Of a DNA stretch of 64,000 bases, positions 52,545-61,421 are shown one piece after another. Both the position numbers and the translations under genes were made by a program. The stretch spans positions 1-64,000 of the forward strand of contig JABXIG010000006.1 of NCBI GenBank assembly GCA_013373205.1. Reading direction: 5' to 3'. Below the pieces are notes generated by a model, which ran no database searches, had not been told where the DNA came from, and saw nothing but the letters and a program-made list of their open reading frames with translations. The DNA is from Methylocystaceae bacterium. GTDB taxonomy: Bacteria; Pseudomonadota; Alphaproteobacteria; Rhodospirillales; Terasakiellaceae. Position 1 is the first letter of the stretch. Every line of letters starts with the position of its first letter.

Positions 52545-53456
52545 ATGACACAGCAACAGACAACAAGCCAAAGCGATATCATATATGAAGGATGGGTGGG
52601 ACAAATGCCACGTGGCCTTCAGCCCTATCTGATTTTAATGCGTGCGGACCGTCCGATCGGGACATGGTTATTGCTGTTTCCTTGTTGGTGGAGCCTTAGT
52701 CTCGCTGCACAAGGCTGGCCGAGTGTATATTATTTCATCCTCTTTGCGATCGGCGCTTTTGTTATGCGTGGGGCTGGTTGTGTGATGAATGATCTGGCGG
52801 ATCGAAATTTTGATGGTGAAGTTGCCCGTACAGCAACGCGACCCATCCCCAAGGGGGATATCAGCGTCAAACAGGCCATTGCCTTCATGGGGTTTCTCTG
52901 TCTTTTGGGGCTGGGGGTGTTGGTTCAGTTTAATCTCTATACGATCCTGTTGGGGATTGCCTCACTGGGATTGGTCTTTATTTATCCGTTTTGCAAACGC
53001 TGGACCTATTGGCCACAAGCGGTTTTGGGTCTCACCTTTAACTGGGGGGCGTTGGTGGGGTGGGCCGCTGTAGAAGGCGATTTAGCATGGCCTGCTGTTT
53101 GCCTATATATCGCGGGTTGGTGCTGGACCATGGGGTATGACACGATCTATGCCCATCAGGATAAAGAGGACGATATCATGATCGGGATTAAATCCTCTGC
53201 CCTGAAACTGGGGGAAAAAACAAAGCCTGCTTTGTGCGTGTTTTATGGGGCCTGCATCACGTTGATCGGTTATGCGGGATATGGCGTTGGTCTTCAGGTT
53301 GGGTTCTATATTGGGCTTGCGTTCATTGGTGCTCATCTGGTCTGGCAAATCATCAAACTGGATATTCATAATCCCGCCCTGTGTCTGATGTTGTTTAAAT
53401 CGAACAGATGGTTTGGTCTGATTGTTCTGCTCGCGATTTTGGCGGGTAAGTTTTAA
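52545..53456 (+). CDS. ubiA: 4-hydroxybenzoate octaprenyltransferase
   Basis: UbiA prenylates 4-hydroxybenzoate in ubiquinone synthesis. The 303-aa integral membrane protein has the two Asp-rich motifs: NDLADRNFDGEVARTATRPI, and DTIYAHQDKEDDIMIGIKS. RADRPIGTWLLLFPCWWSL at the N-terminus is typical. No ribosome-binding site is obvious. Its TAA shares bases with the convergent gene's stop. Confidence 0.96.
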   Translation: MTQQQTTSQSDIIYEGWVGQMPRGLQPYLILMRADRPIGTWLLLFPCWWSLSLAAQGWPSVYYFILFAIGAFVMRGAGCVMNDLADRNFDGEVARTATRPIPKGDISVKQAIAFMGFLCLLGLGVLVQFNLYTILLGIASLGLVFIYPFCKRWTYWPQAVLGLTFNWGALVGWAAVEGDLAWPAVCLYIAGWCWTMGYDTIYAHQDKEDDIMIGIKSSALKLGEKTKPALCVFYGACITLIGYAGYGVGLQVGFYIGLAFIGAHLVWQIIKLDIHNPALCLMLFKSNRWFGLIVLLAILAGKF

Positions 53457-53848
53457 GCTTCAGGCTGAGGGCGACGTGAAACCAGTGGCGGTATATGACT
53501 GAGCTTGGTTTTCTTTACGATTTTTTTCAGTGTGGGTCGGGCCTTTTTCGGTTCCAGCAGATCACGCCCGTCAAATGATTTGTGCGAACCTGCTTCACGG
53601 CGTTGATGAATGGCAGATAATGTTTTTTGGACGACATCTTCCTGATCCGGGGCATGAACGCAGGCCCGCACATGTACGCGCGAAATCACATCCAAGCGTT
53701 TTTGCAGGGTGCGAAATCTGCGGTTGGCATCTAACCAGACAATATAGGCCGCAACAGTCCAGGGATGGGCGGGAAAAGCGCGAAGCTTTCTATCGGCACA
53801 CCATGCCTTGAACTCCAGCCACTCTTTACGTCGATGTGGCGTGTTCAT
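53453..53848 (-). CDS. Protein resembling the N-terminal core-binding domain of a tyrosine recombinase, no catalytic domain
   Basis: A 131-aa basic protein. FPAHPWTVAAYIVWLDANRR and RTLQKRLDVISRVHVRACVH look like the SAM-like helical core-binding domain found at the N-terminus of phage-type integrases. The C-terminal R-H-R-Y catalytic domain is absent, and a lysine-rich tail (KKARPTLKKIVKKTKL) replaces it. It may be a remnant or a conserved stand-alone DNA-binding protein. It ends overlapping the ubiA stop codon and is 15 bases downstream of the MFS gene. Confidence 0.65.
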   Translation of the reverse strand: MNTPHRRKEWLEFKAWCADRKLRAFPAHPWTVAAYIVWLDANRRFRTLQKRLDVISRVHVRACVHAPDQEDVVQKTLSAIHQRREAGSHKSFDGRDLLEPKKARPTLKKIVKKTKLSHIPPLVSRRPQPEA

Positions 53849-53863
53849 AATTCGTCTTTCATT

Positions 53864-55033
53864 TTAGCTGGTCTGCGCGTGACGTTTCTCATGACGTTTC
53901 AACGCAAGAGCACAAATGGTGCCAGTTACACCCATCAGAGTCATTATAAAAAAGGCCTGTTCCTGCCAAAGCTCATAAAAATAGCCAACGCTTAACAGGG
54001 TTAGGCCCGCACCCAACCCAAAGGCGGATGCCCCGTAGAGACTTTGTGCAGTGGCGGAGAGTTCCACAGATACTGCGCGATTCATGTAGGTCATGGCGCC
54101 TAAATGCATGGCCCCGAAACTGAATGCATGGAAGGTCTGGAAAATCAAAAGAAAGACAAGCGGCGGGTCCATTCCATAAACCGCCCATCGTAACGCAGAA
54201 GTTGATGCGGCCAATGCCAGCAAACCACAAGCTGCGACTCGGGCGGTGATTTTGCCGCCAAAGATAAAGAAAATGACTTCGGCTAAGACCGCTTCGGCCC
54301 AAAGGAAACCGATCAGGGTATCGCTATAACCAAGGCTGCGCCAATGAAGGGTGGCAAAGGCGTAATAAACCGCATGGCTGCCATGGATCAAAGCCACACA
54401 GGCCATAAACAATTGAAAAGGCCTGTTTTTTAATAAAGTGCGAATGGGTTTACCGGTTTTACCCAAGGGGGGCACGCGAACATCAGGCAGGCCCGCGCTG
54501 GCGCATAATGTCAGGAAAATGGCGATCAGGATGGCCCAGAACACCATGTTTGACCCGCCTTGTTCCAAGACAAAACCAAAACCAAAGGACATGGCAATAA
54601 AACTTATAGAGCCCCAAAGCCGCAGCCGACCATATTGGATGGTGCTGTTACGGGTTGATAGCAGGGTAATATTGTCCCCAAAGGACATTAAGGGTGCCCA
54701 GCACATGCCATAAAGCAGGGAAATCAAGAACAGCCCTGCAAAACTATCGACCCAGGCAAACAGGCTGAAACTGACGAGCGAGGCCGTCAGAAAAAACAGC
54801 ATCAGGCGCTTTCTTTCCCCCATGCGATCCCCAAGGCTTGCAAACAGGGGGGAAAAGATCAGTTTGGCAATGATCGGTAACGCGGTCAGAATGCCGATTT
54901 CCACCCCATCCATACCCCGGGCCTGCAACCACACAGGCCAGAACGGTAACATGCAGCCGATGACAAAAAAGATGGAAATATAAAAGGCGGAAAGCCGGTA
55001 GGGAAGCAGGGCCTGTTGCGGACCTGAGGCCAC
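53864..55033 (-). CDS. MFS transporter (phenylpropionate permease-like)
   Basis: A 389-aa 12-segment transporter of the PPP (HcaT-like) MFS family: FFVIGCMLPFWPVWLQARGM and PLFASLGDRMGERKRLMLFF in the N-terminal half, and FHAFSFGAMHLGAMTYMNRA in the C-terminal half. Substrate unknown; aromatic acids are typical of relatives. It is 3 bases downstream of ubiX, implying a common transcript. Confidence 0.88.
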   Translation of the reverse strand: MASGPQQALLPYRLSAFYISIFFVIGCMLPFWPVWLQARGMDGVEIGILTALPIIAKLIFSPLFASLGDRMGERKRLMLFFLTASLVSFSLFAWVDSFAGLFLISLLYGMCWAPLMSFGDNITLLSTRNSTIQYGRLRLWGSISFIAMSFGFGFVLEQGGSNMVFWAILIAIFLTLCASAGLPDVRVPPLGKTGKPIRTLLKNRPFQLFMACVALIHGSHAVYYAFATLHWRSLGYSDTLIGFLWAEAVLAEVIFFIFGGKITARVAACGLLALAASTSALRWAVYGMDPPLVFLLIFQTFHAFSFGAMHLGAMTYMNRAVSVELSATAQSLYGASAFGLGAGLTLLSVGYFYELWQEQAFFIMTLMGVTGTICALALKRHEKRHAQTS

Positions 55034-55036
55034 GGG

Positions 55037-55603
55037 TTAAACCCCTTTCCAGCGTTCAAATAGGTTATGTTCGATATCAAACTGGTCCAGGGCTTTCCCG
55101 ATACTTTGATAGATAATGTCCTGAACGGTTTGTGGCTTGTGATAAAAAGCCGGGACAGGCGGTAGAATCGTTGCCCCCAGATCCGCACATTTTGCCATCA
55201 ATTCCAGATGGCCTTTATGCAGCGGGGTTTCGCGCACCATCAACACAAGGCGACGGCGTTCTTTCAAGCAAACATCACCGGAACGGATCAATAGGTTTGA
55301 ATTATCCGATGTGGCGATGCCCGATAAAGTCTTGATCGCACAAGGGGCCACAATCATGCCTTTGGTTTTAAAAGATCCACTGGAAATGGAAGCGCCCATA
55401 TTTTTGCTGTCATGAACTACATCAGCCAAGGCCTTGACTTCGTCTAATGTAACGTCCGTTTCCAATTGCAGATTAATTTGGGCACTATCACTAATCACCA
55501 AATGGGTGGGATGGCCGATGTCTTTGAGGGCGCGTAAAAGCTCCACCCCGTAAATCACACCAGAGGCACCAGAAATCCCGACAATCAAAGGTAACGTCAT
55601 CAT
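55037..55603 (-). CDS. ubiX: Flavin prenyltransferase UbiX
   Basis: UbiX makes the prenylated FMN cofactor used by UbiD decarboxylases, serving ubiquinone and aromatic-acid metabolism. The sequence starts MMTLPLIVGISGASGVIYG and has SSGSFKTKGMIVAPCAIKTL and RRRLVLMVRETPLHKGHLELM, all UbiX blocks, then AFYHKPQTVQDII. Two adjacent ATGs are possible starts; the frame extends 6 codons further without reason. Confidence 0.96.
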   Translation of the reverse strand: MMTLPLIVGISGASGVIYGVELLRALKDIGHPTHLVISDSAQINLQLETDVTLDEVKALADVVHDSKNMGASISSGSFKTKGMIVAPCAIKTLSGIATSDNSNLLIRSGDVCLKERRRLVLMVRETPLHKGHLELMAKCADLGATILPPVPAFYHKPQTVQDIIYQSIGKALDQFDIEHNLFERWKGV

Positions 55604-55695
55604 CAAACTTTCATAAATCAACCTAAATATAAGTATATACAGTTTTTTTATTCGGTTAGACCATAAAAATATCCGACTTTTTTAATGTGACATTC

Positions 55696-55724
55696 TTGAC
55701 AAGTACGACTCAATGTCTAATAAT
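55696..55724 (+). promoter_or_regulatory. Predicted rpoH promoter
   Basis: TTGACA (55696-55701) and TAATAA (55718-55723) are spaced by 16 bases and lie about 340 bases upstream of the rpoH ATG. CTTG overlapping the -35, with CTAATAA 18 bases further on, also resembles a heat-shock sigma site, so autoregulation is possible. Confidence 0.55.
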
Positions 55725-55729
55725 GTAGA

Positions 55730-56039
55730 ACATAACGGGAAAGTTGCCCATTTTCCGGGGGCTTTATCGTGTGTATCTTGCGTCGTTTTTGGACGGAGAT
55801 CACGAAAATGTGAACATGAATTCGTATTGCTTAGAAAAGGATATGACCATGAATGTGATCTACTTCACTCACCCTTTACGTATGAAACGCTAAGGTCAAG
55901 GTGCATAGATTATCGTGCACCGGAAACGAACGTTATTCTTTTAGACACGCACATTGTTCTTAGCGTGTTCAGCACCCGCCATGGTCTATTTTCGATCTTA
56001 ATGCGGGCGCTAAAGTTGCGAATAAAGGGAGTATCAAGA
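55730..56039 (+). other. Long rpoH 5' leader
   Basis: About 310 bases between the predicted start and the ATG. The rpoH frame happens to stay open throughout, but its translation is Cys-rich, unlike any sigma factor, and would start inside the promoter. A hairpin (GACACGC / GCGTGTT, 55944-55969) is visible. A thermosensor or regulatory leader is possible, as is an unseen closer promoter. Confidence 0.45.
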
Positions 56040-56930
56040 ATGTCTGTTTTGTCTGCCAATTTACCCGCTCTGCCGAGCGATTCCGGTGACAGTCTCAACC
56101 GCTATCTGCGTGAAGCATGGAAGTTTCCCATTCTCACTGCGGATGAAGAATATATGCTGGCTAAACGTTTCCATGACACTGGGGATGTGGATGCTGCTCA
56201 CAAACTGGTGACCAGTCACCTGCGCTTGGTTGCTAAAATTGCCATGGGCTACAAAGGCTATGGCTTGCCAGTGGCTGATCTGATTTCCGAAGGTAATGTC
56301 GGTTTGATGAAAGCGGTGAAGAAGTTTGAACCGGAAAAAGGCTTCCGTCTGTCCACCTATGCGATGTGGTGGATCCGTGCTTCTGTGACCGAATATATCC
56401 TGCAAAGCTGGTCCATGGTGCGTCTGGGCACAATGGCGGCGCAGAAGAAACTATTTTTCTCGTTGCGTCGTACGAAACGCAAGCTCGACATCATGGATAA
56501 TGGTGATCTGACCGACGATCAGGCACAAGCCATCGCGGATCAGACAAATGCTACAACCGATGAAGTGCGCCAACTTAATAGCCGTCTGGCTGCGCGTGAT
56601 ATGTCTTTGAACGCGCCGTTGTCCATTGATGAAGGCGGGGAACATCAGGACCTTTTGGAAGATGATCGCCCCAATCCGGAAGCGATTGCCAGCCAAAGCC
56701 AGATGACATCTCTGCGTAGCGAAGTTGTTGGCGAAGCTTTGGAAGGATTGTCTGAACGTGATCGTGACATCTTTGAACGTCGTCATCTGAGTGAGGAACC
56801 GCCAACCCTGGAAGAACTGGGCGAAGAATACGGCATTTCACGCGAACGGGTGCGTCAGCTTGAAGCGCGTGCCTTTGGTAAGGTGAAAGAATTTATTCTT
56901 GGCCATTCCATGGCGGCGCAACTGACTTAA
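56040..56930 (+). CDS. rpoH: Heat-shock sigma factor RpoH (sigma-32)
   Basis: A 296-aa sigma-70-family factor: region 2 with LVAKIAMGYKGYGLPVADLI and STYAMWWIRASVTEYILQSW, the diagnostic RpoH box QKKLFFSLRRTKRKL, and region 4 with PPTLEELGEEYGISRERVRQ. It directs transcription of heat-shock genes. The ATG follows GGGAG. The upstream frame extension of 109 codons is rejected on composition and promoter position. Confidence 0.97.
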   Translation: MSVLSANLPALPSDSGDSLNRYLREAWKFPILTADEEYMLAKRFHDTGDVDAAHKLVTSHLRLVAKIAMGYKGYGLPVADLISEGNVGLMKAVKKFEPEKGFRLSTYAMWWIRASVTEYILQSWSMVRLGTMAAQKKLFFSLRRTKRKLDIMDNGDLTDDQAQAIADQTNATTDEVRQLNSRLAARDMSLNAPLSIDEGGEHQDLLEDDRPNPEAIASQSQMTSLRSEVVGEALEGLSERDRDIFERRHLSEEPPTLEELGEEYGISRERVRQLEARAFGKVKEFILGHSMAAQLT

Positions 56931-56958
56931 GCCTTTAAGTCACAACTCTCTTTACACA

Positions 56959-56988
56959 CCGTCATTCCCGCCTATGCGGGAATGACGG
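56959..56988 (+). terminator. Perfect 13-bp hairpin after rpoH
   Basis: CCGTCATTCCCGC and GCGGGAATGACGG form a perfect stem with loop CTAT. There is no T-run, so it is a dispersed palindromic repeat that may act as a 3'-end stabiliser or weak terminator. Confidence 0.65.
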
Positions 56989-57100
56989 CCCGTGCAAGGT
57001 GACAGCCTTATCCAAGCCATTGGGCGGGATAGATAAATTGCATTGTTCCTTTTAATCCTCTAGTATTTTTGCTCAGCTTGGGTCAGGGGATGCAACATCA

Positions 57101-58615
57101 ATGACAATCAAATTTAGCAACCGTTTGTTTTTTCGCCAGACGCGAAATGCCTTGCTTGTTGCTTTGGCGCTGGGGGTGGTTGTTTCACTCGCACAGATTG
57201 TCTTCGACCTGAGTTCTGAACAAAAACGCATAGATCAGATCGTTTTACAGGTTTTGAATACCACCAAGGAATCGGCAGCGCAGGCCGCCTATAGTCTGAA
57301 CAACGAACTGGCCTTGCGGGTGGTGAAAGGCTTGTTTGAATATGATCCGATTTATTCTGCCCAGATCACCGATGACTTTGGCCGTCATCTGGCTTCCCTT
57401 GAACGGCCCTTAACCAAACATGAAATGTCCTGGCTTGGTCCCCTTATTCGTGCGGATCAAAATCTTTATACCGTGCCGCTTTATGTGGCTGATGGTAAAA
57501 CCGTCATTGGTGAAATGCGGGTACTGGTTGATCGGTTTTTGATTGCAGAAGCCTTTTTGGATCGCGCCGGACTTGTCATTCTAACCGGAATTTTACGTAA
57601 TTTTTCTTTGGCAATTTTCTTCGGGGTTTTATTTTATTACACTCTGGGGCGTCCCGTCATGTCGACCATTGCCAGCTTAGCCACGATTGATCCAAACCAG
57701 CCGGGGAAAACCCAAGTCAAAATCCCACCCGGTCATAGCGAAGATGAACTAGGACTATTAATCAGCAAGATCAATAGTATCTTGAGTGATTTTGACCAGA
57801 CCCTGCAGCAACGGTTTTTAACTGAAGAAGAATTGAAACGTAATCAAAATACGATCCGTCAGTTAAATATGCGCCTGGAAGAACGTGTGAAGATGCGTAC
57901 CGGTGAATTAGAAGCCGCCAACAAGGAAATGGAATCTTTTACCTATTCAGTATCTCATGATTTACGTGCGCCCCTTCGCACCATTGGGGGCTTTAGTAAT
58001 ATTCTCCATGATGAATATGGTGATACGCTGGATGAACAGGCCAGTCATTATCTGGATCGGGTCCGTAAAGGGACCCAACGGATGGAAACCTTGATTAATG
58101 ACTTGTTAAAACTGTCGCGCTCGACCCGCGGGGATTTGCACCGCGCCGATTTTAATCTATCACAACTCTTTGACGAGATTATTACTGAATATAAGGCCGA
58201 TCATCCCAAACGCGATATTTCTATCCATGTTAGCCCCGATATTATGGCTTACGCGGATAAACGGTTTATGCGGGTTGTGCTCGAAAACTTGATTTCAAAT
58301 GCTTGGAAATACACCACCCATAGTCAGGATCCTAAAATATTTTTTGGCATGACCGATAAAGATGGCTATCAGGCATATTACATCGAAGATAACGGTGCAG
58401 GTTTTGATATGGCCTATGCCAACAAACTGTTTTCACCCTTCCAACGTTTGCATTCTTCACGTGACTTTGAAGGGACTGGTGTAGGATTGGCCACTGTTCA
58501 GCGCGTCATCCATCGCCATGGGGGCGAAGTGTGGGCTGAAGCCAAGGTGAACGAAGGCGCAACTTTCTATTTCACATTACCGCGCCCGCTTGTGGATTTT
58601 AGCGAAGAAGATTAG
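57101..58615 (+). CDS. Membrane sensor histidine kinase
   Basis: A 504-aa kinase: membrane helix at about 15-38, a periplasmic domain (to about 160), second membrane helix, HAMP-like linker, and coiled coil (LEERVKMRTGELEAANKEME). The HisKA domain has the phospho-accepting SVSHDLRAPLR, with histidine at residue 286. The ATPase domain has NLISNAWKYT, IEDNGAGFDM and GTGVGLATV. The catalytic half is of the phytochrome-like (HWE-free) type. It is followed by a response-regulator gene after 95 bases, a probable partner. The signal is unknown. Confidence 0.94.
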   Translation: MTIKFSNRLFFRQTRNALLVALALGVVVSLAQIVFDLSSEQKRIDQIVLQVLNTTKESAAQAAYSLNNELALRVVKGLFEYDPIYSAQITDDFGRHLASLERPLTKHEMSWLGPLIRADQNLYTVPLYVADGKTVIGEMRVLVDRFLIAEAFLDRAGLVILTGILRNFSLAIFFGVLFYYTLGRPVMSTIASLATIDPNQPGKTQVKIPPGHSEDELGLLISKINSILSDFDQTLQQRFLTEEELKRNQNTIRQLNMRLEERVKMRTGELEAANKEMESFTYSVSHDLRAPLRTIGGFSNILHDEYGDTLDEQASHYLDRVRKGTQRMETLINDLLKLSRSTRGDLHRADFNLSQLFDEIITEYKADHPKRDISIHVSPDIMAYADKRFMRVVLENLISNAWKYTTHSQDPKIFFGMTDKDGYQAYYIEDNGAGFDMAYANKLFSPFQRLHSSRDFEGTGVGLATVQRVIHRHGGEVWAEAKVNEGATFYFTLPRPLVDFSEED

Positions 58616-58710
58616 TGTGTTCACCTCACCCGTTTGGGGGTTTGTATATATGCGCTGACATGCCACCCTTGCGGCACACATAGGATGTGTTTTTAGGGGG
58701 AAGAACACAG

Positions 58711-59076
58711 ATGAAAACAATTTTGATCGTGGATGATGATCAGCTGGTTTTGGAAGGTACACAAACCTATCTGGAAACCAAAGGCTTCACAACGCTTGGC
58801 GCTAAAGATGGGGTTGAGGCACTACAAACCATCAAAGACAATCATGTTGATTTGGCGGTGATTGATATCTTTATGCCCAATAAAGGTGGATTCGAAACCA
58901 TTTCTTCTCTGAAAAATGACTTGCCCATTATCGCGATGAGCGGTGTGTCAGCCCATCGTTTTGAACCGTTGGAATTTGCTGAAAGTCTAGGGGCACAGGC
59001 AAGTTTGACCAAACCTTTCTATCCACATGATTTGCTTAGCGCAATCCGTGATCTCCTTGAGGTTGAGAGCGTTTAG
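58711..59076 (+). CDS. Single-domain response regulator
   Basis: A 121-aa receiver domain without output domain: ILIVDDDQLVLEGTQTYLE carries the acidic pocket, VIDIFMPNKGG the phosphorylated aspartate D52, IAMSGVS the switch residue, and SLTKPFYPHDLL the conserved lysine. It may be a CheY-like or Spo0F-like shuttle between the upstream kinase and another protein. The chosen ATG follows GGGGGAAG; 8 upstream codons are excluded. Confidence 0.93.
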   Translation: MKTILIVDDDQLVLEGTQTYLETKGFTTLGAKDGVEALQTIKDNHVDLAVIDIFMPNKGGFETISSLKNDLPIIAMSGVSAHRFEPLEFAESLGAQASLTKPFYPHDLLSAIRDLLEVESV

Positions 59077-59181
59077 AATCCATTTGGTTTCTATGGAATT
59101 TTACTATAAATAAAAAGGGTAAAGCCGTTGAAAGAGCTGTAAATCAGCCGTGTCATACCTTTTAAGGGCGCAGAAGCCTCA

Positions 59182-61245
59182 ATGTTTAAAAGTAAAATCC
59201 GTGCTCTGATTCCGTCCATGTCTATTGGGCAGATTGTGCTGTTGTTATCCGTTGCCGTTACAGTCATCGCGATTGTAATTGTCCTTAATTTGTCCAATAT
59301 GGTGCATCATCGTGCCATTTCTGATCTTGCGCGCGAAGAAGCAAGGCAAACCTCGCAACTTGTTTTCCAATCGCTTTATTCAGCTATGAAAAAGGGCTGG
59401 ACCAAGGATGAGATCGAAGAAACTATTAATCGGCTTGATTCGACTTTGCCAGACCTGAGTATTCGGGTGCTACGATCACACGGTGTAAATGAACAGTTTG
59501 GCGACTTGCCCGGGCAAAAAGAAATTGTCGAAAATGACCCAGATCTTCAAAATGCGTTAAAGACAGGCGAAGAAAACCTTTTGCCATCCAAATCAATGAT
59601 CCGTTTTCTCTTCCCCGTTTTGGTGGAAGAAGAATGTCTGGCGTGCCACACCAATGCGAAAGTCGGCGATGTTAACGGCGTGATCGATATCAGCTATCCG
59701 GTGAAGAACCTGAAAATTTCTTTGCAGTTTGTGACCAACTCGGTGATTTTCTATTTTGCTTTTATCATTATTGTGATTTTTGCGATCTTGTATTTCCAGC
59801 TGAAAGTGATGATTGCACGTCCGATCAATGCACTTGCCAGTTTAATGTCTGAAATCATCCATAATTCCGATTTATCGCGCCGGGTTGATAGTGAAGACAG
59901 TCCGATTTCAGAAGTCAGCCATTTGTCGCGCTATTTTAACAAACTGTTGCATACGGTGCAGGAATATCATCAAAAACTGCAAGAATTTGCTCTCAAAGAC
60001 CCGCTGACAGGTCTTTATAATCGTCGTAAATTTGATGAATTTTTAACCCATGAAATTAACCGGGCTGTCCGCGGCGACCATCCGTTAAGTGTGGTTATTC
60101 TGGATTTGGATAATTTTAAACATATCAACGATATTCACGGTCATCCGGTGGGGGACCTTGCCTTGAAAGAGGTTGCGAGTATTCTGCAACAAGCCTCCCG
60201 CCGCACCGATTTGGTGGCGCGTCTGGGGGCGGATGAATTTGCAATCTTATTGCCGGAAACCAGTTTAGAACACGGCGTAGATGTTGCGGAAAAACTGCGT
60301 GCTATCTTGGAAGAAACCAGCCTGAATTTACCGGCGGGTCGCACCCGTGTTTTAGCCAGCTTTGGTTTGGTCAGTTATCCGGAAAATGGTGATAGTGCAG
60401 AATCTTTGACCATTGCGATGGATGTGGCGATCTATAAAGCCAAACGAATGGGTAAAAACCGCATTGCCACCATTGATGATGGCGATAGTAACGAGGCGCG
60501 CCGCAGCTTTTCAAATGCGCAGTTCCTACAGGAAGCTTTGGATGAAGACCGGGTGGAACCGTTCTTCCAGCCGATTATTAATCCGGTGGATGGAACCGCT
60601 TTTGCGTTTGAAGCCCTTGCACGTATCCGCACTAACGACAAGGTGATCGTTGCGGGGGAATTCATTGAATATGCCGAAGAATTTGGCATGGCCCAGATTA
60701 TTGATCAGCGAATTTTCCAAAAAGGTTTTGAAGCATTGAAAAAGAGTGGACAGCCCGATGCACGGCTGTTCCTTAATGTATCGTCCAAAACTTTTGCCGA
60801 TGAAGAACGCTTGCGCCATTTGCCCGAGACACTGCGAAGCTTGGGGTTGAAGCCAAGTCAGGTTGTCTTGGAAATTACGGAACGTGAAGCCTTGCCACAT
60901 CTAAACCAGATCATCCGTCTGGTGGATGACTTACGCAAAGAAGGTTTGAAATTTGCCCTGGATGATTTTGGCAGTGGTTTTTCCTCTTTCATGTATTTGA
61001 AGTATTTCAATATCGATTTCGTCAAGATCGAAGGTAGTTTCGTGCGCCATATGGCAACGGATGAGAAAGACCGCATTATGGTGGAACATATTCATTCCAT
61101 GGCTAACGAATTTGGCCTGCAAACCATTGCTGAATTTGTTGAAGACGAAGAAACCGAAGCCTTATTGCGTGATATCGGTATCGATTTCGCACAAGGGTTC
61201 CATTATGGCAAGCCATTGACGGATTTGGACAAGTTTGAAAAGTAA
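59182..61245 (+). CDS. Membrane GGDEF/EAL protein with haem-c-type periplasmic sensor
   Basis: A 687-aa protein: membrane helix (about 13-35), periplasmic domain with a c-type haem motif ECLACHTNAKVGDVNG (CLACH at residues 152-156), second membrane helix (about 185-208), HAMP, GGDEF and EAL. The cyclase site reads GADEF instead of GGDEF, while an RRTD I-site remains. The EAL domain keeps FEALARIR, LNVSS, EITERE, DDFGSGFSS and the lysine of KIEGSF, so phosphodiesterase activity is likely. Redox or gas sensing through the haem is the natural hypothesis. Confidence 0.93.
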   Translation: MFKSKIRALIPSMSIGQIVLLLSVAVTVIAIVIVLNLSNMVHHRAISDLAREEARQTSQLVFQSLYSAMKKGWTKDEIEETINRLDSTLPDLSIRVLRSHGVNEQFGDLPGQKEIVENDPDLQNALKTGEENLLPSKSMIRFLFPVLVEEECLACHTNAKVGDVNGVIDISYPVKNLKISLQFVTNSVIFYFAFIIIVIFAILYFQLKVMIARPINALASLMSEIIHNSDLSRRVDSEDSPISEVSHLSRYFNKLLHTVQEYHQKLQEFALKDPLTGLYNRRKFDEFLTHEINRAVRGDHPLSVVILDLDNFKHINDIHGHPVGDLALKEVASILQQASRRTDLVARLGADEFAILLPETSLEHGVDVAEKLRAILEETSLNLPAGRTRVLASFGLVSYPENGDSAESLTIAMDVAIYKAKRMGKNRIATIDDGDSNEARRSFSNAQFLQEALDEDRVEPFFQPIINPVDGTAFAFEALARIRTNDKVIVAGEFIEYAEEFGMAQIIDQRIFQKGFEALKKSGQPDARLFLNVSSKTFADEERLRHLPETLRSLGLKPSQVVLEITEREALPHLNQIIRLVDDLRKEGLKFALDDFGSGFSSFMYLKYFNIDFVKIEGSFVRHMATDEKDRIMVEHIHSMANEFGLQTIAEFVEDEETEALLRDIGIDFAQGFHYGKPLTDLDKFEK

Positions 61246-61421
61246 AAAGCCTTAAACTGCTATTCGCTGGTGAAGTCGGATTGTGATCGTATTCCAGCGT
61301 TCAGGATATGAAACGTTGTATTCTGTTCAATGAAGCAATTTATGAAGACATATTCCTAAATGCTTGCATTTTATATGTTTTTTATGCAAAGTGATTAAAA
61401 TTAATTGCGGGTCCATAATAA

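Noticed and set aside
53453-53848. Prophage or integrative element boundary
   Set aside because: No att-like repeats, tRNA gene, catalytic integrase or other phage gene nearby.
55713-56039. N-terminal extension of RpoH by 109 codons
   Set aside because: It would start inside the predicted -10 region, lacks sigma-factor similarity and is Cys-rich; the ATG at 56040 gives the normal RpoH length.
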